NCBI GenBank assembly: GCA_965247015.1
Contig: CBDFGG010000005.1
Span: 35,474-99,473, forward strand
Source: JAIXWP01 sp965247015
Lineage (GTDB): Bacteria; Bacteroidota; Bacteroidia; Flavobacteriales_D; Sanyastnellaceae
Reading direction: 5' to 3'
Length of the DNA stretch: 64,000 nucleotides
Shown here: positions 16,757-24,766 of the stretch, in pieces
Layout: the number at the start of each line of letters is the position of its first letter
Numbering within the stretch: the first letter of the stretch is position 1
Notes under the pieces: model-generated
What the model was told of the DNA's origin: nothing
What the model saw: only the letters and a program-made list of their open reading frames with translations
Databases searched by the model: none
Position numbers and translations under genes: made by a program

Positions 16757-17375
16757 GCTGGGACTGCGCAATGCGCTACTATTAGCGCTTTTGATGTATT
16801 TCTCCTTCTTGATGTTGGAGATTACATTGCAATATATTCCCATTGATTTGGATGTTGCATTCTTGCGCATCAAGCATGATGTGATAGGACTAACGCACTA
16901 TCAAATTGCTTTTTTTACGCATGTCTTCACAAGCATGTTTGCCCTCTTGGCGGGCTTTACACAGTTTTCTTTTTTTCTTAGAAAAAAATATCCCCTCGTA
17001 CACCGCGGCATCGGCAAGCTTTACGTCGTGGTGATCCTACTGCTCAGTGGTCCATCAGGACTGATCATGGCTTACTATGCCAATGGAGGCTGGTCTTCTC
17101 AATGGGCCTTCATGCTCCTTGCAATGATGTGGATGTACACTACTTGGAAGGCCTTGTCAACCGCACGGAACAAACAGTTTGATGAGCATCGCTTTTGGAT
17201 GATCAGAAGTTATGCTCTCACGCTATCAGCAATTACACTTCGTTTTTGGAAATGGCTCATTGTAGGGATCTTCGAGCCCGCACCAATGGATGTCTATCGA
17301 ATTGTAGCTTGGATGGGATGGATTCCCAATTTACTCTTGGCAGAATTTATCATTTACAAGAACAAAAAAGGATAG
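16740..17375 (+). CDS. DUF2306-family membrane protein
   Basis: 211 residues with six predicted transmembrane helices. The pattern is that of DUF2306: HYQIAFFTHVFTSMFALLAGFTQF, HRGIGKLYVVVILL, and a later conserved stretch KQFDEHRFWMIRSYALTLSAITLRFW. The histidines in the helices suggest possible heme or metal contacts, but no function is established. It starts inside the end of the YARHG lipoprotein gene (17-bp overlap). Confidence 0.85.
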   Translation: MFSDVKLGLRNALLLALLMYFSFLMLEITLQYIPIDLDVAFLRIKHDVIGLTHYQIAFFTHVFTSMFALLAGFTQFSFFLRKKYPLVHRGIGKLYVVVILLLSGPSGLIMAYYANGGWSSQWAFMLLAMMWMYTTWKALSTARNKQFDEHRFWMIRSYALTLSAITLRFWKWLIVGIFEPAPMDVYRIVAWMGWIPNLLLAEFIIYKNKKG

Positions 17376-17385
17376 CACATCCGTG

Positions 17386-17393
17386 TATCTTTG
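17386..17393 (+). promoter_or_regulatory. Leaderless -7 box for the TPR gene
   Basis: TATCTTTG is a perfect TAnnTTTG match ending four bases before the ATG at 17398. It sits in the 22-bp gap after the DUF2306 gene, so the TPR-hemJ pair can be transcribed separately. Confidence 0.6.
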
Positions 17394-17397
17394 AAGC

Positions 17398-17898
17398 ATG
17401 GATTTTCTACAAAGACAACGTTTGGATGATCTTTTCTTTGAAGCAGACAATCTCATCAAGGAAAAGAAAATTACAGAAGCATTCTCAACGCTTGAGGTGA
17501 TTCTCATTGAAGCACCCGACTATGGTCGCGCTTACAATCACTTAGGTTGGATTTATGAAACGCAATATCGCGATTATGCAAAGGCAGAAGAATTCTACCG
17601 CAAATGCATGGCATTGGATCCGAATTATACTCCCATTTATTTAAACTTTTCAATCTTACTCAGCACGCTTGGTCGATACGAGGAACAAAAGCAACATCTT
17701 CTGAATGCCCTGTCAATTCCCGGTATTGACAAACCTGGTATTTATAATGAATTGGGTATTGCACTTGAAATGTTGGGTCAATATGAAGAGGCCATCGATA
17801 ACTACAAAATGTCGATCAAGCTCAGTCTCAATAGTGCGATGATAGACACCTATCTCAACTCTATCGATCGTTGCAATAAGAAGAAATCAATTCTATAA
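17398..17898 (+). CDS. Cytoplasmic TPR protein
   Basis: 166 residues made almost entirely of about four tetratricopeptide units (for example YGRAYNHLGWIYETQYRDYAKAEEFYRKCMALDPN at 41-75 and PGIYNELGIALEMLGQYEEAIDNYKMSIKL at 118-147). There is no signal peptide and no catalytic domain, so it is probably a protein-binding scaffold. It lies 3 bp upstream of hemJ; co-transcription is likely but a functional link is not evident. Confidence 0.85.
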   Translation: MDFLQRQRLDDLFFEADNLIKEKKITEAFSTLEVILIEAPDYGRAYNHLGWIYETQYRDYAKAEEFYRKCMALDPNYTPIYLNFSILLSTLGRYEEQKQHLLNALSIPGIDKPGIYNELGIALEMLGQYEEAIDNYKMSIKLSLNSAMIDTYLNSIDRCNKKKSIL

Positions 17899-17901
17899 GT
17901 C

Positions 17902-18444
17902 ATGTACGACATCGTCAAAGCCTTACATATCATCTTTATCGTTACCTGGTTTGCAGGGTTGTTTTACATGTTTAGACTATATGTCTATCACGTAGAAGTA
18001 GCAGATAGAGACGAACCAGATCGTTCTATTCTGCTTACACAACTGCGGTTGATGGAAAAGCGCTTGTGGTATATCATCACATGGCCTTCGTGCATTCTTA
18101 CGCTCATCTTCGGTCCGTGGATGGTGGTGCTCAATCCCGATTTAATGACTCAGCCATGGATGCATTTGAAACTACTTTTCATTGTTTTTCTTTTGATGTA
18201 TCAGTGGTATGGTCAGGTGATCTACAAACGCTTAGGCGTTAATCCAAAAGCATTCAAATCATTCTACTTGAGATTGATGAATGAAGTAGGGACATTGATC
18301 CTTGTTTCTGTTGTATTTCTGGTGGTGCTTAAAGACTCTGTGAGCTGGATCTGGGGCTCGGTTGGACTGGTCGGACTCGGAGTGATGCTTGCCTTTTTCG
18401 CGAAGATGTATAAGAATCGAAGAGAGAAGCGCGAGAAGTCATGA
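17902..18444 (+). CDS. hemJ: Protoporphyrinogen IX oxidase HemJ-like (CopD family)
   Basis: 180 residues with four to five transmembrane helices. The start MYDIVKALHIIFIVTWFAGLFYMFRLYVYH closely follows the HemJ pattern, including the conserved His9 and His30. Later WPSCILTLIFGPWMV and PWMHLKLLFIVFLLMYQWY are also typical. HemJ oxidises protoporphyrinogen IX to protoporphyrin IX in the membrane during heme synthesis and is the usual enzyme for this step in many Bacteroidota. A CopD-like copper protein is the alternative name for the superfamily, but the N-terminal match favours HemJ. Confidence 0.85.
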   Translation: MYDIVKALHIIFIVTWFAGLFYMFRLYVYHVEVADRDEPDRSILLTQLRLMEKRLWYIITWPSCILTLIFGPWMVVLNPDLMTQPWMHLKLLFIVFLLMYQWYGQVIYKRLGVNPKAFKSFYLRLMNEVGTLILVSVVFLVVLKDSVSWIWGSVGLVGLGVMLAFFAKMYKNRREKREKS

Positions 18445-18474
18445 TTTTTTAACCTGATATAACTATCCTTGGCC

Positions 18475-18482
18475 TACCTTTG
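18475..18482 (+). promoter_or_regulatory. -7 box of mgtE
   Basis: TACCTTTG is a perfect TAnnTTTG match in the 76-bp gap before mgtE, leaving a 5' UTR of about 30 nt. No good -33 TTTG is seen. Confidence 0.55.
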
Positions 18483-18520
18483 CAGGGATAATAAACACAA
18501 ATGGATAGTCCCGTTCCCTT

Positions 18521-19882
18521 ATGCAATGGAATCTTACAAAAGAGCTACTCTCTGAGATTCGTGAGTGGATTGCTGATGGCAAGGATACCGCTCTTCACGA
18601 AGTAACGAAAGATTTGCACCCCGCAGATATTGGTGAACTCATCAATGAACTGCGCAGGGAAGAGGCCGTTTATTTATATCGAATTCTCGACGACGAGCGC
18701 GCAGCAGACGTGATGCTGGAGCTCGATGAAGATGTCAGAGAAAAACTCCTTTCAAGCCTTACGAGCCGCGAAATCGCAGAAGACCTCATCGGTAGCATCG
18801 ATTCGGATGACGCTGCTGACGTCCTCTCTGAACTTTCTGATGAAAAATTAGAAGAGGTCATCGCTCTCATCGAAGACGAAGAGCAAGCGAGCGATATCAT
18901 CGACCTTCTGAACTATGAAGAAGGCACCGCAGGTGCTTTGATGGGAAAGGAAATGGTGGCGGTGAATCAAAACTGGACGGTATCACAAGCGATTCGCGAA
19001 ATGCGAAAGCAAGCAGAAGACCTCGATCACATCTATACCATTTACGTAGTGGATGATAAAGAGATGCTGAAAGGCACACTCAGCGTGAAGTCTATGATCT
19101 TTGCTAGCGCGAGTATGCGCACTACTATTCGTGAACTTTATAAAGACGAAAAAGTAAGAAAGGTATTAGACACTACTCCTGCAGAGGAAGTAGCCAATAT
19201 CATGAAGAAGTACGACATGGTAGCCTTACCAGTAGTGAATGATTCAGATATTCTTCTTGGTAGAATTACCATCGATGATATTGTCGATGTCATCCAAGAT
19301 GAGGCCGATAAGGACTACCAAATGGCCAGCGGTATCTCGGAAGACGTTGAGTCGGGTGATAGTATCGTTACGCTTACTCGTGCGCGCTTGCCTTGGCTAT
19401 TGATCGGTATGATGGGAGGAATGGTGAGCGCAAATATCATCGGTGTATTTGATATCACTGAGAACCCGCAAATGGCGGTGTTCATGCCACTCATCGCCGC
19501 GATGGGAGGAAATGTCGGAGTACAATCTGCCGCACTTGTGGTAAAAGCGTTGGCCAATAAAAGCGCACTCGATGAAACACTACCTCAAAAACTTGCAAAA
19601 GAATTAGGCGTAGGTCTATTGAACGGAGCAATCTGTTCCGCGATTATTTTCGGAGTGAGTCTGCTATTTCAGATCGATTATCATTTGAGCCTTACTGCAA
19701 GCATCGCACTTTTTTGTGTGATCATTTTTGCAAGCTTCTTCGGCACTTGGATTCCGATGACTTTAAATAAATTCAAAGTCGATCCCGCCTTGGCTACCGG
19801 TCCGTTCGTCACTACCCTCAATGATATCTTTGGTTTGATCATCTATTTTTCGATCGGACATTGGATTCTTCATTTGTCCTAA
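18521..19882 (+). CDS. mgtE: Magnesium transporter MgtE
   Basis: 453 residues in the canonical order: acidic helical MgtE_N domain (about 25-130, many DE-rich LHPADI/LS-E repeats), a pair of CBS domains (about 135-255) and a five-helix membrane channel (about 285-453) with PLIAAMGGNVGVQSAALVVKALA, the conserved pore segment. The N and CBS domains act as a cytosolic magnesium sensor gating the channel. The length matches the family. It is followed after 12 bp by a dehydrogenase gene. Confidence 0.96.
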   Translation: MQWNLTKELLSEIREWIADGKDTALHEVTKDLHPADIGELINELRREEAVYLYRILDDERAADVMLELDEDVREKLLSSLTSREIAEDLIGSIDSDDAADVLSELSDEKLEEVIALIEDEEQASDIIDLLNYEEGTAGALMGKEMVAVNQNWTVSQAIREMRKQAEDLDHIYTIYVVDDKEMLKGTLSVKSMIFASASMRTTIRELYKDEKVRKVLDTTPAEEVANIMKKYDMVALPVVNDSDILLGRITIDDIVDVIQDEADKDYQMASGISEDVESGDSIVTLTRARLPWLLIGMMGGMVSANIIGVFDITENPQMAVFMPLIAAMGGNVGVQSAALVVKALANKSALDETLPQKLAKELGVGLLNGAICSAIIFGVSLLFQIDYHLSLTASIALFCVIIFASFFGTWIPMTLNKFKVDPALATGPFVTTLNDIFGLIIYFSIGHWILHLS

Positions 19883-19894
19883 GACAACATCATT

Positions 19895-20824
19895 ATGAAT
19901 GTACTTTTTCTTGACTCTGTTCACGAAATCCTCGAGCAACGATTGATTGCGAAGGGATGGAATTGTTCTCATGATTATAAAACGGAGAAATCTGAACTTC
20001 GTCTCGAAGGAGTGAATGGTATTGTCATCAGAAGTCGTTTCACGCTGGATAGAGCATTTCTAACACAAGCTGTAGATCTTAAATGGATCGCTCGTTCTGG
20101 CTCAGGATTAGAAAACATTGATCTTGAAGCTTGCAAAGATTTAGGCATTCATGTATTCAATAGCCCAGAGGGAAACCGCACCGCAGTAGCGGAGCACGCA
20201 ATGGGGATGTTGCTGATGTTAGCCAATCAATTGCGCAAGGCAGACAGAGAAGTGCGTGAGATGAAATGGAATCGAGAGTCGAATCGCGGATTCGAAATCG
20301 AAGGAAAGACCATCGCAATTATTGGATATGGTGTAATGGGAAAAGCTTTTGCGAAGCGCTTATCAGGATTTGATTGCCATGTACTGGCTTATGATAAATA
20401 CCTCGATAATTATAGCGATCAATACGCTACTCATGCGACCATGCAAGAGGTATATGAACAAGCAGACATCGTGAGCTTGCATGTTCCATTGAAAGATGAT
20501 ACCAAATATCTTGTCAATGAAGCTTGGCTCAAGGGTTTTAAAAAGCCAATTGTTTTGCTAAACACCAGTAGAGGTGGAGTAGTGCAAATAGCGGCCATAG
20601 AAGCCGCTATCGTGCAAGGAAATATAAAAGGAGTTGGACTAGATGTATTGGAGTATGAAGAATCCTCTTTCGAGAAAATTAATCTCAATCACCCTGAGTT
20701 TGTAAGTTTAGCCCAACGCGATAATGTTGTCTTATCGCCTCATGTAGCCGGATGGACAGTAGAATCTTATATCAAATTATCATCAGTTCTAGCAGATAAA
20801 ATTGATCGTGTTTTTAAATCTTAG
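19895..20824 (+). CDS. D-2-hydroxyacid dehydrogenase (phosphoglycerate-dehydrogenase-like)
   Basis: 309 residues. The catalytic domain includes RSRFTLDRAFL and ARSGSGLENIDLEACKDLGI. The NAD-binding Rossmann core has AIIGYGVMGKAFAKRL (GxGxxG). Catalytic residues are the Arg in LNTSRGG, a Glu in the LDVLEYEE region and the His in LSPHVAGWT. The family reduces 2-keto acids to D-2-hydroxy acids or oxidises 3-phosphoglycerate. The regulatory ACT domain of SerA is absent, so the substrate is uncertain. The 3' end overlaps the convergent gene by 11 bp. Confidence 0.88.
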   Translation: MNVLFLDSVHEILEQRLIAKGWNCSHDYKTEKSELRLEGVNGIVIRSRFTLDRAFLTQAVDLKWIARSGSGLENIDLEACKDLGIHVFNSPEGNRTAVAEHAMGMLLMLANQLRKADREVREMKWNRESNRGFEIEGKTIAIIGYGVMGKAFAKRLSGFDCHVLAYDKYLDNYSDQYATHATMQEVYEQADIVSLHVPLKDDTKYLVNEAWLKGFKKPIVLLNTSRGGVVQIAAIEAAIVQGNIKGVGLDVLEYEESSFEKINLNHPEFVSLAQRDNVVLSPHVAGWTVESYIKLSSVLADKIDRVFKS

Positions 20825-21368
20825 GCTTGCTCACTGCTAGAATATCATTGCATCTTTTGATTTCATTATCGAGAGAAATACGTCGGAGTTTTTCAAACTC
20901 CTCATCAAAAACAAAGAATTTCATTTCCTGATCGTATTTCGCAATGTTAAAGGGGACGCGGGATACAGACACATCAAAGCCTTTTGGCATCTCTTCCATA
21001 TATGCATTAAGATCGAGTGCGAATGTGTTTTTCCAAGCACGTTTCGGTACGTTCATCGTAAATACATCAATCACTTTCGTGATGTGTCCTTTTTTTTCAA
21101 ACTTCACAGAATAGTGACCATTCGCTGGAAGATAAACATCAAAGCGCCCATCGATATCACAACTGAAGCGATAGATCATATCCTTTCCACCGTGTTTGAT
21201 AATACTAATATCTCCTTCGGTGGGCATCGAATCTTTTGCCGAAGACATGAATCCATGAATCGCTACATATTGTCCTAGCGTGTCGGGCATCAACCATTTT
21301 GGAAAATCAAGTTGTGCATTTGAGTGAAGCGTACAAACGCTCATGAGTAATAGGATAAAGTATCTCAT
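20814..21368 (-). CDS. Secreted protein with a carboxypeptidase-regulatory-like fold
   Basis: 184 residues. A signal peptide (1-18, LHSNAQ) precedes a short beta-sandwich-like stretch (DGRFDVYLPANGHYSVKFEKKGHITKVIDVF, about 73-103), which resembles the carboxypeptidase regulatory/CNA-B-like domain common in Bacteroidota envelope proteins. The C-terminal 60 residues are charged and unassigned. A 7-bp stem, CCTGAAC/GTTCAGG, lies in the putative 5' UTR (21371-21396). No function can be assigned. Confidence 0.75.
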   Translation of the reverse strand: MRYFILLLMSVCTLHSNAQLDFPKWLMPDTLGQYVAIHGFMSSAKDSMPTEGDISIIKHGGKDMIYRFSCDIDGRFDVYLPANGHYSVKFEKKGHITKVIDVFTMNVPKRAWKNTFALDLNAYMEEMPKGFDVSVSRVPFNIAKYDQEMKFFVFDEEFEKLRRISLDNEIKRCNDILAVSKPKI

Positions 21369-21659
21369 AGCCTGAACTTTTTAATGTGTGTTCAGGGTTT
21401 GTTACGGCCGCTTTTCTAAAAAAGTTTGGGGTGAAAAAGTGACGAAAGTCACGTCTATCAAGGGTTTTGGCGCTTTGTGTATTTTGATTTGTCATTCATG
21501 ACGACAATCGTGCAACTGATTCCAAATGTTAAATTTTTTGCACAGAAAGCACTCTGAAAAGTCTCAAATTGCAAATATCAGGGTATGATATTTTCCTGAA
21601 TCGGAACAGACTAGTAAATAGAAAGAATGAATTTTTTTGAAAAAAAATGCAACCGAACC
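21369..21659. other. Intergenic region with palindromes but no gene
   Basis: 290 bp separate the secreted-protein gene start from the tadA stop. I see no reading frame. GTGACGAAAGTCAC at 21439-21452 has the Crp-like TGA-N6-TCA core but no -7 box at the spacing used elsewhere in the window. An 8-bp stem AAATATCA/TGATATTT with a five-base loop lies at 21573-21593 and may act as the end of tadA transcription; its U-run is weak. Confidence 0.4.
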
Positions 21660-22130
21660 TTATGAATTCTTGCGTTTGTTTTGAAAGAAGTTGGTCAGAA
21701 GCTGAGCACATTCAGTTTCGAGCACTCCACCCTTGACTTCGGTTTTTGGATGCAGTATTCCTTGCTCATTATCACTGTGCTTGCCGAATTTGCTGAAGCC
21801 TCGCTTTTGATCATAAGCCCCAAACACAATTCTACCGATGCGCGTATTATAAGATGCTCCTGCGCACATCACGCATGGCTCTAGCGTTACATACAAGGTG
21901 CAATCATGAAGTGATTTGCCTCCCAAGAATTCTGATGCAGAAGTAAATGCTTGCATTTCTGCGTGAGCGGTAAAATCATGCAGTTTTTCTACCAGATTAT
22001 GACCACGAGCAATGATTTGATTCTCGCATACAATCACGCAGCCGATAGGCACTTCATCTAGATCAAGCGCATTGAGAGCCTCTTTGATGGCCATGCGCAT
22101 GAATCGCTCGTCTGTTTCTGGTGTGATCAT
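21660..22130 (-). CDS. tadA: tRNA-specific adenosine deaminase
   Basis: 156 residues from the ATG at 22130. The CDA-fold zinc site is complete: HAEMQAF (His and the proton-shuttle Glu) and PCVMCAG (two Cys). VPIGCVIV and TRIGRIVFGAYD are further TadA marks. It converts A34 to inosine in tRNA-Arg(ACG). The ATG overlaps the trmB stop by four bases (ATGA), so two tRNA-modification enzymes are coupled. A longer start within trmB is rejected because it adds no homologous residues. Confidence 0.93.
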   Translation of the reverse strand: MITPETDERFMRMAIKEALNALDLDEVPIGCVIVCENQIIARGHNLVEKLHDFTAHAEMQAFTSASEFLGGKSLHDCTLYVTLEPCVMCAGASYNTRIGRIVFGAYDQKRGFSKFGKHSDNEQGILHPKTEVKGGVLETECAQLLTNFFQNKRKNS

Positions 22131-22813
22131 ATTCTTGCTCTCACATATTTGATGATTCGATTTTCTTTGAGCCACATTTGCTCATAGAACGTTCGGATCT
22201 TAAGGATGTCTTGCATCTCCTCATCCACAGTGTGAAGATACGGACCATATACATCATCCGAGTGTGCCTCGATAGTGCAGCCAATGCTTGGGAGTTCTTT
22301 CATCGCCTTTTCATAAATACCGGGATTGTCATGCTTGATATGTATGATGGCTTGAGGCTTCAGGAAGTTCTTATATTTTTCGACATACCAAGGCGAAGTG
22401 ATTCGGCGGTTGCCGATGTAATCGAGAGGTTGAGGATCGCTGAAGGTGAGCCAGATTTCAGATACTTCATCTTTTCCAAAATAAGCTTCAATGAATTCGA
22501 TACGCGTGCGAAGAAACGCGACGTTTGGAAGACCTTCTTGAATCGCTTCTTTAGCACCTTTGTGAAAGCGATGTCCTTTCACATCGATACCAATAAAGTT
22601 TTTATGGGGAAAACGACGTGCTAGTCCAACAGTGTATTCTCCTTTACCACAGCCCAATTCAAGCACGATGGGGTTATTGTTTTTAAATACCTTCTCGTGC
22701 CATTCACCCTTGTTGTAGGTGAGGCCTTTCTTGATTACATCCATCAGAGGCGGTTGGTGCACATTATGGAATTGCTCGTTTTCCGCCCACTTTTTGAGTT
22801 TGTCTTTTCCCAT
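22127..22813 (-). CDS. trmB: tRNA (guanine-N7)-methyltransferase
   Basis: 228 residues from the ATG at 22813 (MGKDKLKKWAENEQ). The SAM site PIVLELGCGKGEYTVGLA and the TrmB-specific EIWLTFSDPQP motif are both present. It makes m7G46 in the variable loop of tRNAs. A -7 box TATTTTTG (22822-22829, minus strand) lies eight bases before the ATG. The gene is divergent from the following glycosyltransferase gene and coupled to tadA. Confidence 0.94.
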   Translation of the reverse strand: MGKDKLKKWAENEQFHNVHQPPLMDVIKKGLTYNKGEWHEKVFKNNNPIVLELGCGKGEYTVGLARRFPHKNFIGIDVKGHRFHKGAKEAIQEGLPNVAFLRTRIEFIEAYFGKDEVSEIWLTFSDPQPLDYIGNRRITSPWYVEKYKNFLKPQAIIHIKHDNPGIYEKAMKELPSIGCTIEAHSDDVYGPYLHTVDEEMQDILKIRTFYEQMWLKENRIIKYVRARI

Positions 22814-22857
22814 AGCGGCGGCAAAAATAGCGCTACTCCTCTTATCTTGCCCCACAA

Positions 22858-23793
22858 ATGGCGAAATCAAAGCGAATACTCATTGTTCCGCTCGACTGGG
22901 GACTCGGTCATGCTGCACGATGCATCCCCATCATTCGTGAGCAGTTAGGGAAGGGGCATGAAGTCGTATTAGCGTCGAATGGTCGCTCCAAAGCTTTGCT
23001 GCAACAGTATTTCCCGCAGTTGCATTTCTTGCCCGATCCACCTGATTATGCCGTTCGATACAATTCAAGTGGAAGTTTTTGGTGGAAAATAATACTACAG
23101 ATTCCACATCTATTAAAAACTATTAGAAGAGAACATGAATGGCTGAAACAACTTCAAGAACACTATCGATTCGACGAAGTAATTTCGGATAATCGTTATG
23201 GTTTATATCTACCGAACGTTCGTTCGGTTATTATCACACACCAAACAGCTCCTATTGTTCCGGGAATTGTAAGTGGATTTGTACATCGTAAGATTAGTTC
23301 ATGGTTAGAGCGTTTCGAAGAATGTTGGATTCCAGATTACAAGGATGAAGCGACTTCATTGGGAGGCAAATTATCACATACCAACGTGCCCTCCAACGCT
23401 CGATACATCGGGCCTTTGAGTAGGTTCAGAGGGATGATTATAGAGAAAGATGAGACCTACACACAAGTAGCCATCGTCTCTGGTCCGGAGCCTAGTAGAA
23501 GTATTTTCTTGGAAAAAATGAAAGCGCAATTCCACGCCTCCTCTCAACCGTCGCTGATAGTCTGCGGCTCACCGGAGTTGTCGTATGATAAAAGAGAAGG
23601 ATCTATACGATTCGTTTCCCATCTCGATGATCGTCAGTTGGCATCTTACTTAAAAGGCGCCAAAGAAGTCCACTCCCGCAGCGGCTACAGTTCGTTAATG
23701 GATTATCATGTATTAAGCATTACTACCGCCATCCTCACCGCCACTCCCGGGCAGACGGAGCAGGAGTATTTGGCTACAAGGGTTAGGGGTTAG
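22858..23793 (+). CDS. GT-B glycosyltransferase, probably C-terminally truncated
   Basis: 311 residues. The N-terminus ILIVPLDWGLGHAARCIPII has the GT-B acceptor-domain pattern of MurG/UDP-glycosyltransferases, and the donor region HSRSGYSSLMDYHV followed by TATPGQTEQEYLA is typical of this Bacteroidota family. After that motif most relatives I recall continue for some tens of residues. Here the frame passes straight into a G-rich repeat and stops after RVRG. The terminal helix has probably been lost to repeat insertion. Whether the enzyme still works is unknown. Confidence 0.8.
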   Translation: MAKSKRILIVPLDWGLGHAARCIPIIREQLGKGHEVVLASNGRSKALLQQYFPQLHFLPDPPDYAVRYNSSGSFWWKIILQIPHLLKTIRREHEWLKQLQEHYRFDEVISDNRYGLYLPNVRSVIITHQTAPIVPGIVSGFVHRKISSWLERFEECWIPDYKDEATSLGGKLSHTNVPSNARYIGPLSRFRGMIIEKDETYTQVAIVSGPEPSRSIFLEKMKAQFHASSQPSLIVCGSPELSYDKREGSIRFVSHLDDRQLASYLKGAKEVHSRSGYSSLMDYHVLSITTAILTATPGQTEQEYLATRVRG

Positions 23794-24240
23794 GGGATAG
23801 GGGTTTGGGGAAAGGAGTTCTTGGTTCTTAGTTCTTGGTTCTTGGAAAATTCATTCTCATTCTGATAATTCTCGATTCTCGATTTTCGATGAGGTCGCTC
23901 CACGGATTGGGACTGCCTCTCGCTCCGTTCATTTTTGTAATTGCTTTGCAATTACAACATTCTCTACGCTCGAGGACCCAGCTTAACGTACATATATGCG
24001 AAAAAGTGAAAAAAGTGGAAAGCTATTGCTTTCCACTTTTTTCACTTTTTCGCATTCCTTCCCAGAAAGCTTTGGGTCCCCGAGCGTAAAGCTCATTTTC
24101 GTGCGAAGCTAGAAATGATGAGCTTGGAGCGAGGGGCAGTCCCAACCCGTGGCCCGCCCTCACCCAAGAACCAAGAACTATGAACCAAGAATTTCGAATA
24201 AGCGAAGCGGAATCTCGAATCGAGAATCGAAAATCGATTA
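23782..24240. repeat. Large nested palindromic intergenic element
   Basis: This stretch between two convergent genes is a set of nested inverted repeats. Outer arms 23819-23846 and 24164-24191 match in 27 of 28 positions. Arms near 23893-23926 and 24126-24158 (core CCACGG-TTGGGACTGCC-CTCGCTCC) differ at a few sites. Arms 23965-23980 and 24073-24088 match 15 of 16. A perfect 28-bp hairpin lies at the centre. Smaller hairpins occupy single arms (23935-23957; AAGCTCAT/ATGAGCTT on the right). The flanks carry G-rich TTAGGGG words and GATTCTCGATT words. Both neighbouring stop codons lie at or in the repeat. It contains no gene. Confidence 0.8.
23996..24055. repeat. Perfect 28-bp hairpin at the centre of the palindromic element
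   Basis: The arms 23996-24023 and 24028-24055 are exact reverse complements around a four-base TATT loop. They are purine-rich on one strand (GAAAAAGTGAAAAAAGTGG-like). There is no adjacent T-run outside the arms, so a terminator role is possible for both convergent genes only through the arm sequence itself. Confidence 0.85.
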
Positions 24241-24696
24241 CCCTTTATTTTTGATCTGCAACCCCATCAGAAAATTCCGCATGATCTGGTCTTTGCAAGG
24301 GCGGTATTGTGGGGCTGTGGGATTGCGGAAGAATGCACTTAACTCGTGCTTGCTAATCTTGAAATCTGCCAACTTCAATATCTCAATGATATCTTCATCG
24401 ATTAAACTGAGGGCAATCTTAATTTTTCTAAAAATAATATTGTTGTTCAAACGCTCCTCAGCCGCGGGCTGTGGACCTTCTTTGCGACCGCGATGCGCAA
24501 TGATGAAGCCATTTAAAAATGTCGCAAACTGAACATCTTTCAACTCTTTGTAAGCTGGGTCTTCTTCTTTCTTCAGCCAATCACTCACCTCCGAACGTGT
24601 CACTACCATGCCACCATCAGCAAATAACTTGATCATCGCATCATCACCGTAGTCGAATATGTAGCGCAACTTTTTGAGAATGTCATTGTTTGTCAT
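24238..24696 (-). CDS. DUF1456 (YehS-like) family protein
   Basis: 152 residues, two copies of the small helical DUF1456 unit: MTNNDILKKLRYIFDYGDDAMIKLF at 1-25 with FLNGFIIAHRGRKEG, and a second copy from about residue 80 (LNNNIIFRKIKIALSLIDEDIIEILKLA). The length is normal for YehS. It is cytoplasmic and its function is unknown. The minus-strand box TATCTTCG ends four bases before the ATG, suggesting a leaderless mRNA. The stop codon lies at the very edge of the palindromic element. Confidence 0.9.
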   Translation of the reverse strand: MTNNDILKKLRYIFDYGDDAMIKLFADGGMVVTRSEVSDWLKKEEDPAYKELKDVQFATFLNGFIIAHRGRKEGPQPAAEERLNNNIIFRKIKIALSLIDEDIIEILKLADFKISKHELSAFFRNPTAPQYRPCKDQIMRNFLMGLQIKNKG

Positions 24697-24700
24697 GCTG

Positions 24701-24738
24701 CGAAGATAACCGTCACCCTGTGGTTTTGCCTAACTTTG
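24701..24738. promoter_or_regulatory. Divergent promoters of the DUF1456 gene and mrp
   Basis: TATCTTCG on the minus strand (24701-24708) serves the DUF1456 gene with four bases to its ATG. TAACTTTG on the plus strand (24731-24738), a perfect -7 box, serves mrp with a 5' UTR of about 22 nt. Confidence 0.55.
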
Positions 24739-24766
24739 CGCGGTGTGGTTTAAGAAAAAAACAAAT

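Noticed and set aside
21439..21452. GTGACGAAAGTCAC as a third sulfur-type Crp site
   Set aside because: No -7 box is found 29.5 or 51.5 bp away on either strand, and the flanking genes have no link to the regulon. I keep it only as a palindrome.
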